Source: Cenococcum geophilum 1.58 (lineage: Eukaryota > Ascomycota > Dothideomycetes > Gloniales > Gloniaceae). From it: DNA of 64,000 nt. Below, in pieces: positions 56,967 through 64,000 of this stretch. A program made the translations under genes and the position numbers. Under the pieces are notes generated by a model. That model searched no databases and was not told where the DNA came from. It saw only the letters and a program-made list of their open reading frames with translations. Positions within the stretch are counted from its first letter, which is position 1; every line of letters begins with the position of its first letter. The DNA lies in the NCBI GenBank assembly GCA_001692895.1, contig KV748234.1, forward strand, positions 372,001 through 436,000, given 5' to 3'.

Positions 56967-58473
56967 TTATGGCCCGGAATAGTAGTTTGGAAGGCCTTGA
57001 TACTGCATCGGTGGCACTGTTTCTTCTTCCACCTGGCTTAAAGCAGTAGGTTCTGTATACCACTGCTCTGTGAGTGGACGACCTTGACCGGAAACGTCGC
57101 TGCTCTGGCCATGCATAACGTAAGGGTTCCAGGTAGGAGGGTAGCTGTAGTTCTGAATTGATTGTGTGACAATTGGAGCGGATAAAGGCCCCGATGAAGA
57201 TTCGGGGATGCTACTGGCATGCATTGGACCAGCGCTAGTTTCTATAGATGGCGAATAATTGTATGGTGAATTTCGTCCTCGGTAATCATGCTGAGTGCCG
57301 AGGTGTTGACTGGGGAATTGCTGTGGAAGTCCTTCGATGTTTCCGTAAGACATTGATCTTGTTGGCGGCACCCAGCCTTGGCTATCGTGGTGAGCACCGT
57401 AAGACATGTTGGAGGTGCTACTCATTGTCGCCGGAGTTTGTCCGCCAGACAGATTAGAGTCACTACCGTAAGCAGATGGCGCTGTGGAATTAGAAGGCCT
57501 CCAATATCCAGCCGCAGAAGGTGGCTCCTCTGCACCAGAAGACTGGGGCAAGAAACCTGAAGATGTCCACTGATTTTCCATTTGATGTGTGTAAGCAAAA
57601 GGCTGATGTTGCGAAGCTACTGTGACCGTATCAATACAAGTCTGAACAGAAGATGGCATTTAAACCTACATCCGTTTGTATGCGGGGTATGAGATGGGTC
57701 AACTTCAAGCTCAGATTGCATGCCAAACCTTGCGCCAGTGCTAGTAGACGACATGGTCCCGTATGGACGATATTCCTCGACGTGTTCGCTAGCAGATGTT
57801 ACGGATGCACGAGGTGAAGGCGTGGAAACTGATGGTGCACCCACACCTGCATCCACTTTTGGTGTGGCTTGAGGTCGCTGGTCTGGAGGGTTCGTTTGCT
57901 CGACGGGATAGAAATTGCACTCTTTCTTGAGTCGAATGCAATTTGAACAGCGTCGTTGTGGGTCATCTTGAGAAAGCAAACATCGAATCTTTCTCCTTCG
58001 GCAATGTCCTAAAGTCATCAGCTTCAAGGATTAGAGAAGTTCGGTGAGGCGCATCCGCATTCGCAGCCGCCAGTGGAAATCTGCTCACCACACGCAACGG
58101 AAGTGCGATGGTATCCAAGCTTGTTGCGACGTTTATCTGCTGTTGGCGATAGCTCACCAGAATTCGCAAGTGCAAGGTTGCGCATGTGAGGCGTTGATAC
58201 TGATCGTCGAATCTCTGGTACTTTTCCCTTGGAAGGTCCCCTCTTCTTACTTGACTGAGAATGATTTATGGGCGCATTCGTCTGACCAACTAGTGCATGA
58301 TCTTGTCGTTCTACGAAGGTCGATGCAGGGACGGCATCTGAGATGGGGACGCCGATTCCAGAAGGCAGACCCAAAGAGCCGTAGGACATTCCGTTGTTGA
58401 GATGGGGACGCAGAGGTGGTCGGTGATCAATTCTTAACGCTTTCTTCAAACGGCGCCCAACTCCTACAGCCAT
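56967..58473 (-). CDS. Zn2Cys6 (fungal binuclear cluster) transcription factor
   Basis: Three exons: 58089-58473, 57670-58008, 56967-57619, introns of 80 and 50 nt, phases agreeing; 458 aa. The ATG at 58473 opens MAVGVGRRLKKALRIDH; a later start inside exon 1 is possible. The binuclear cluster spans residues 128-159 with spacing C-X2-C-X6-C-X10-C-X2-C-X6-C (C128, C131, C138, C149, C152, C159). It is split by intron 1 just after C128. The preceding DKRRNKLGYHRTSVAC matches a conserved lead-in seen in a group of filamentous-fungal regulators. The C-terminal two thirds are Ser/Gln/Tyr/Pro-rich with SYG and YWRPSN motifs and no fungal_trans domain. It is a nuclear DNA-binding regulator; target genes are unknown. 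Confidence 0.88.
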
Positions 58474-61400
58474 AGAAGAAGTCGTGTTATCGCACTGCTC
58501 GAATATCGAACCACGAGACCGGTCGGCGCATTGAGAGACGACCTGAAGCAGTCAACCTTGAAGCACCAAAAGCGTGGGCCACCGAAATGGCCTCGATGGT
58601 GGTCAGTACTCACGCACGATGGTTTTCCAAAACGTTGGAGCCCGCACTAGATCTGTTCTTTAGTCGGGAGTTGCAGGCGGGGGCGGTTGCTGGCGATCAA
58701 CCAGGCCATGGGATTTTAGGCGCAATCAATGCAGGTGGAAACCAACGGCTAGGGCCAGAAAGCGTGCGAGGTACCAGATCCAGTTCCTTGATGTGCAACA
58801 AGAATTCTATGTCCACGAGGGCAAAGATTGAGGAGACGTCAGCTAAGCTTACCAGTAAACCCGGGTGGGGAATAAAGCCACCCATCAGCATTGGAGAAAT
58901 TCGGAGGGAAAAAAGCAAGAGCAAGGAGTCAAAACCTTCTTCTCGCTCCAGTGCGAAATGATAAAGTGGCAAAGGGCACAGATCCCTTCACCTGGGCCAA
59001 CATGTTTTCCAGGGCTCTCGGCGCCGCGAATTGGCCTAAGATTGGTTTTGCGATCCTGGCTGCTTGGCTTCCAGTAAGATGATCTTGGGCGAGTCCGGCA
59101 GGAGCTTTGGCAGATCCTTGTTGTGTTGGTGGCCACGCTAACGACCAACTGATGCGGGATGGATGAGCGCCAAGTGCACTGTCCACCAGAAAAAGCCATG
59201 GCTGTTGAAGCAAAGGGCCACTCATGATCGAGCCTTCCCAGGCTGCTGCGCCTCAGCGTCAGAGGCAGGTTGAGAAGTAACGCTTGCCGTCGCATTCTTG
59301 ACGCTGGCAGCGAGATGAACCGCAGTGCCTCTCTAAAACCCTATATTTTCTCCGCCCGAGTTTGATCGCCCCTGACGGATGCAAAAAACTGGCAGATGTA
59401 TACGAATCGTGTTAGCTTCTTTTTAGCATGAGTCTTAAGGTCGTAAACGACGAATCCTGTGCGGCAGGAGAGTCATCAACAAACGGCAATCGCGTAATCG
59501 CAGAGCAACGTGGAGCGGTGATTGTCGTCCGCGAAGCCGTCCTGAAACCTCATCCTCAGTTGTGTCCTAATAAAAAAGGCCTGATACGCCAGTTCTGGGC
59601 GACAAAAATACCTTGAAAGCACGAATGAGAGTCCTGACTCTTTGCTTTTCGTATCTCGACGCCGCCGCGTGAGCAAAGGCCAGGCGAAGCAGGATAAGCA
59701 ATCATATCGTGACGTCTTGAAGGTTGCGCGATGGGGCCAGGGGTGAGCTGTGACTGAACCTTTCATCGGCGTGCCGTCACATGCAGTAACGTGAGTTAGG
59801 AAATTCTGCGACAAGAGTGTATCGTGCGTGGAGTGGCCCCTTCTCCACACTCTCATTTCGCTTCCGACGATCACATACATGGCCATTGCCTTCCCCCTTG
59901 GCATCCTCAGCGAGCCTACGGTAGGGGTCCAATACTCCGGGGCCTAGCTGCCGGTCTGGGGACGTGCAGGACGTCCACGCCATTCCATTCATGGTGTGTT
60001 CTCTTTGGGGGAGCGACTCTGGCCACGGGCTCTGATAACGAACCGTGGAAGTATGGTTCCATTTGCTCTCGTGCTCACTTGCGCGATTGAAGTACGTATA
60101 TGCTGATGGCAGAACGTAGAGATACTAGCCGCCACCGCTGCTGGAGACGATGAGCTCAACAAGAACGATTAGCATACGGGAAACGTGCTCTAGTAATGGC
60201 TTCATGTTCGAAACCCGATGTTCCCTAGCACCGATTTGATAAGCATCGTTCCTTTTAAAATAGCAGAGGCGCCAATTTCGCCAAGCCCATCCCACGCCTA
60301 TGACATCCCTGGCGGTGGAGCTCGTTCATGCACGGTTGCACCTCCCTTCGCGTTGCAGGCGCCATCCGGGCGAAGCCTTGTGGATTCCTCTAGCGTGGCC
60401 CTGCAGTCTTAGCGGTTCTGTTCTGACTTGCTAATGGCATTCAAAGGTATCGGGTTGTTGGACCTTATCACAACTGAGGAATACGATATATCGAAGTCCA
60501 GGTTCCCGTCGGGAGTAAATAGTTTTGGCTAAAAATCGACATCTGAAACTTTGTCTGGGTGGCGACCGATCGATCCAGAATCTCAAAGCAAAATCTCACA
60601 GATTGATCAGAGCTGCAACTGCTGGGGTCGGGACACGAGGCTGAAAAGTCCCGCGGAATTTAACCAGCCACGGCGAATTGGCACATCTAGATTGCCTTCC
60701 AAGCTGCTTGCTCACCGCGGGCCGAAGCCGCCTGCTCGTCACGATGCTTGAACAGAAATATTGGAAGCAAGGGATTACTTCCAGGTTGAGAGCATGGCTT
60801 GCTGCATAGGTGGCGACACGCGGTTTTGCTTTTGACGGATTTTTTAAGGTTGAAGAAAAGCGACTTAATCCTGTTGTTCCGGCCGCTTTTGATTGGTCGG
60901 GGAGGAATCGGAACGAGAATTTAATTGACACCTTCCCAGTCCAGTTATCCCCGACAGCACGACACTTCCTCTACAGCCATTTTTTGAAATCCCATAACAG
61001 CCCAGTCCGGATAAATATTGCGACGTCACGGGACTACCTCGCTCGCTACGTGTGACATGGCGTTCCACTCCGCTTCTTTTCCATCCTAAGATTTGACTGA
61101 TCCCCCAGCAAACACTGATCGGTGAGCATTTTGACTCTCCTCACCGCCTTAGCGAAGATGTGTCAACACACCATTCCTATTGGAAAGAGGTTCGCGGCCC
61201 ACGGCTAGCAACCCTACTTGATCAGTCCTACCTTGCACCTTCCATGGGGAGATCTCTGGATACTAACGACTACCAAAACCCCTTGCCCAGGTCCGATTTA
61301 GCTCAGCTTATGTATAAGCTGCAATAAAATGGCCTTGATCCCACTACAAATTCGTTCTTCCGATTTTTTCTAGGCCTTCACGTCACCCTTGTCCTGACTA

Positions 61401-63666
61401 ATTGCGGTGTTCCTAAACGTGGTCTTCCACGTATTAGACCACGCCCTCAATTTGTGGGAGGAATGGAAATTATCCAAGTATACCTAACATGTTTTCGCAG
61501 CGCAGTAAAGTTAATAATCTCGAATGTGAGCTACTCCTCTTAAGACCCAACCTGTTTAGGCAAAGGGGAATAAATGCCCCTATCCAGCCTCATACGTCAT
61601 TTATCTCACCAGAAAAACGAATGGACGATCAACCCAAAGCGCCAAATACAGGAAAAATACTTCCGAAGACCAATCAACGACTTCTTTGACGCTGGTAGGA
61701 TACCGCGCTAGAGATGTATCAGTTATGTCTTTTAATTTAATGACCAGCGGATGTGCGCAATGTGCGTTTCCTATTAGATATTGTTGTCACGTGCCTTTGG
61801 AGGTATTTTGACCCCAAGTGTGACCCGTGTGCTTTGAGAATTGGAATGAATCTCACCTTCAAAATTAGCGCCAGACCGCCCTTTTCTCAATGGGATAATA
61901 ACTATGTACCTTGATATTTAGAGTCATGCATGGACCTGACAAGATCATTAAGAAGAAACGCGTCCCTTTCTGCCGAACTTCTGTTTTAAATCCAATCTGA
62001 CGTTTTGTAACCGAATATCTTTTAGGTCTGAAGTGTGACTCCTACCAACAAAATTAAGGCTGTGCAGGCAAAATTACTCCGAATCAGCGTATTCTAAACT
62101 GAATCTGAGGCCTTTAGATTGGAACCGAAGGACCCCTAATTTATGATCTTTTTCACAATATATCAGCACTGGTTACATGAAATAAGCGCAGCTGGAACAT
62201 ACGGCTGCACACTGATGAGCCGTGCGCTCGCTCACAAGGAACTTCTGCTGAAGCACTCGTATTCTCGGACATACAAGACATACAACCTCGGTGACGGCGC
62301 GAGAGTTGAGAAGAGGCTCAGAAATACTAAAGAATGACCTCGACAGCCAGTCAAAAAGATTCAGGACTAAATGGTTGCTCCGCGTACTGTACATGTACAT
62401 CACTACGCCATACTCTAGATGGATCGCTGGGTAAATTCTTCAGACTGCAGAACACAGCCGGAATCTCAAGCCCGAAATGACTTCTCATGTTCCGAATCGC
62501 ATAAATAGTGTTAGAGATGCACTTGAAACATGGTAAATTATGTAAGTCTCGATGGCTTCAAGGCTTAATTTTGCTATGATTACTAAAAGCTGTGACAAAA
62601 GGAGCATTAGAGGAGCCGCATGCCAGCACGCCAGCATAGCTTCCATATGGCCGCTTGCAAAGGCCCTATTGTAGGCTCTTCTAATATCATATAGTTAGCG
62701 TCAGCTAATGTGCAGCTAGACCAGGGTGAAATACGGTCGCAGATCCACAGTTGATTGGATCAAAACGTTCCGAAGTCACGAAGAGGAGATTTGTTACACG
62801 GAAAGGCCTCCTGCAGACTAGCCATATGATGTGGGGAGAGTCTGTACGAGATGAAACTCGCTACAGCTAGGCTAGTGAGCATAAAATAACTAAATCCGTA
62901 TGGTCTACTTAATGACAACTTCCCAAGTCTTTCAGCCCACCAAAGGACTTGAACTTGTCACCTCACCTCGACTGCAGAGTGTATCTCAAACGATTATTAG
63001 CCTTAGGAAAGTCCGAAAACTTAAACTTGTAAGCAAACCCACTTCTTACTAGACCAGTCCCTTCACGGCATGACTTGTCTTCTGCGCATGAGTTATATAG
63101 TCAGCAATTTACTTGATGGCTTGTCTGTAGTACTACCGCTGCATCCCAATCTGCTAGAAGGTAAAATTTAACGGTCGTACAGTCTGTCTAAGCACAAGAG
63201 ACGACATATACATTTCGGCATCCGAATTCTGAGTAATGCGTTACATAAAATCCCACATCCAATGGATCTATCGCAGAGACCAACCCATGGAACCCCTCGC
63301 ACTAACTGCTCGACTACTGGTCCGTCAAAGCCATGCTCGCCGGCTACATGCAAGGTATCGTGTAACAGTGAGAGAATTAGACATCAAATGGGGGTACACC
63401 AGTAACGCATATAGGGATAAACGTTAACAAGAAAGAAGATATAAGTCGGAAAGGAATGATAAGAAGAATGAACCCAGAGTCTAATTGGCGCAAACCAAAC
63501 CAAAAAAAAAATTTCGGCAACTAGAAGAAACCGAATCGGAAATAATCCGGCACAAGTCTAGTAAAATCGGGATATATGTGGCCGTTCCGCGTGCGCAGGT
63601 ACAGGCGTCAAATACTCCCCCCGCCTGCAACAACTTCCATGCTTATAACCTCAATGCTTTGCTCGT
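58474..63666. other. 5.2-kb region without a supported gene
   Basis: This is upstream of the transcription factor and downstream of the GH76 gene. Composition is GC-normal, without RIP. Open frames of 60-140 codons (for example 58587-58961 plus, 58885-59295 minus, 59476-59904 minus) overlap each other, lack domains and lack convincing splice partners. The stretch next to 58474 should hold the regulator's promoter and a long leader, which is common for fungal Zn2Cys6 genes. No tRNA or rRNA was recognised. A tRNA T-arm-like string on the minus strand near 62940-62970 has no matching 5' half. Confidence 0.45.
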
Positions 63667-64000
63667 TCACGATACTGCGGCGGCGGCGACAAGGCAGTCA
63701 ATCGCGGAACTCTGGCTCGGCGCCGTTGCTGTCGCAAACGGACCTTGCCAATGTGGCCCGATAAAACCGGTTTGCGCATCGCGGTCGCTTTTCCAAATCG
63801 AGTCCGCGTTCTTGGTCAGGAAAGTTACGAAAGCTTCATTCGGAGCCACCTTTTGTAATGCGGCTAGGTTGCGGGTAAAAATGCCTTTGAATTGTGCAAG
63901 GTTGTTGTCTTCATCTATTCCGCCACTCTCTGTCAAAATGCCATTTGAGTCTGTGAGGGCTTTAAGAGCAGCATTAGCGATAGTGGTTGCCTCGGTAAGA
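63667..64000 (-). CDS. GH76-type alpha-1,6-mannanase, C-terminal end (5' part outside window)
   Basis: The frame enters at 64000 and ends TGA at 63667-63669. It reads TEATTIANAALKAL, GILTESGGIDEDNNLAQFKG, IFTRNLAALQKV, FLTKNADSIWKSDRD and GFIGPHWQGPF, finishing SSAIDCLVAAAAVS. The FKGIF-RNL motif, NA-SIW and W-GP with the final S-A-D-L-AA pattern are the closing helices of glycoside hydrolase family 76 (Dcw1/Dfg5-like endo-alpha-1,6-mannanases). These act on cell-wall mannan or GPI glycan transfer. No intron is seen in the visible 334 bp. There is no GPI signal at the end, so this member looks secreted rather than anchored, if the upstream part carries a signal peptide. Catalytic Asp residues lie outside the window. 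Confidence 0.8.
   Translation of the reverse strand, partial: LTEATTIANAALKALTDSNGILTESGGIDEDNNLAQFKGIFTRNLAALQKVAPNEAFVTFLTKNADSIWKSDRDAQTGFIGPHWQGPFATATAPSQSSAIDCLVAAAAVS

Noticed and set aside
58587..59904. Several 90-140-codon frames on both strands upstream of the transcription factor
   Set aside because: Mutually overlapping, no domain, no consistent intron structure.
62940..62972. tRNA T-arm-like string (minus strand ACAAGTTCAAGTCC with GGTGGG)
   Set aside because: No matching acceptor-stem 5' half, D-arm or anticodon arm within 120 bp.

Overview
This window is from a filamentous ascomycete (Pezizomycotina). Genes carry short GT-AG introns (about 47-115 nt). The gene set fits: SAGA subunit Sgf11, RNase P/MRP subunit Pop1, CRY-DASH, ferroportin, glutamate decarboxylase, a Zn2Cys6 regulator, a PTH11-type rhodopsin-domain protein and a GH76 enzyme. 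Gene-rich, GC-balanced DNA alternates with very AT-rich, TA-rich blocks full of TAA/TAG codons, the signature of repeat-induced point mutation (RIP). A leotiomycete is my guess but is not proven.

Layout: 1-643 (-) is the 5' part of a conserved fungal gene of unknown function. 1795-2901 (+) is a frameshifted PTH11-like receptor relic. 3359-6292 (-) is POP1, broken in this assembly by a 65-bp tandem duplication at the exon 1 end. 7074-8560 (-) is a secreted two-domain fasciclin protein. A long-TIR MITE lies at 9088-9584. 10070-12035 (+) is glutamate decarboxylase in seven exons. 13609-15925 (+) is CRY-DASH with an RGG tail. 16371-18455 (-) is a ferroportin-type transporter with three nonsense codons of RIP type. 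19340-20323 (+) and 21516-22436 (-) are two acyl-protein-thioesterase-like hydrolases. 22901-24424 (+) is an HhH-GPD DNA glycosylase. 26510-27915 (+) is SGF11. 29166-30401 (+) is a trypsin-like protease pseudogene with nonsense codons and an inserted hAT-type MITE.

30771-52866 is a three-element nest of RIP-mutated LTR retrotransposons. An outer minus-strand Ty3/Gypsy chromovirus (TSD TATAT) contains a minus-strand Ty1/Copia element (32744-39004, TSD CCTAT) and a plus-strand Ty3/Gypsy chromovirus (44378-52411). A small GC-normal island at 53410-54230 carries an 87-aa glycine-rich protein gene. 54231-56290 holds further Gypsy LTR and gag relics. 56967-58473 (-) is a Zn2Cys6 transcription factor with about 5 kb of apparently gene-free DNA upstream. 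63667-64000 (-) is the 3' end of a GH76 gene.

There are no operons. Genes act individually: RNA processing (POP1), chromatin (SGF11), DNA repair and light response (HhH-GPD, CRY-DASH), metal transport (ferroportin), GABA metabolism (GAD), depalmitoylation (APT1). The recurring theme is transposon insertion and RIP-type damage, including in apparently single-copy genes. Exon boundaries were read by eye from splice signals and family similarity.
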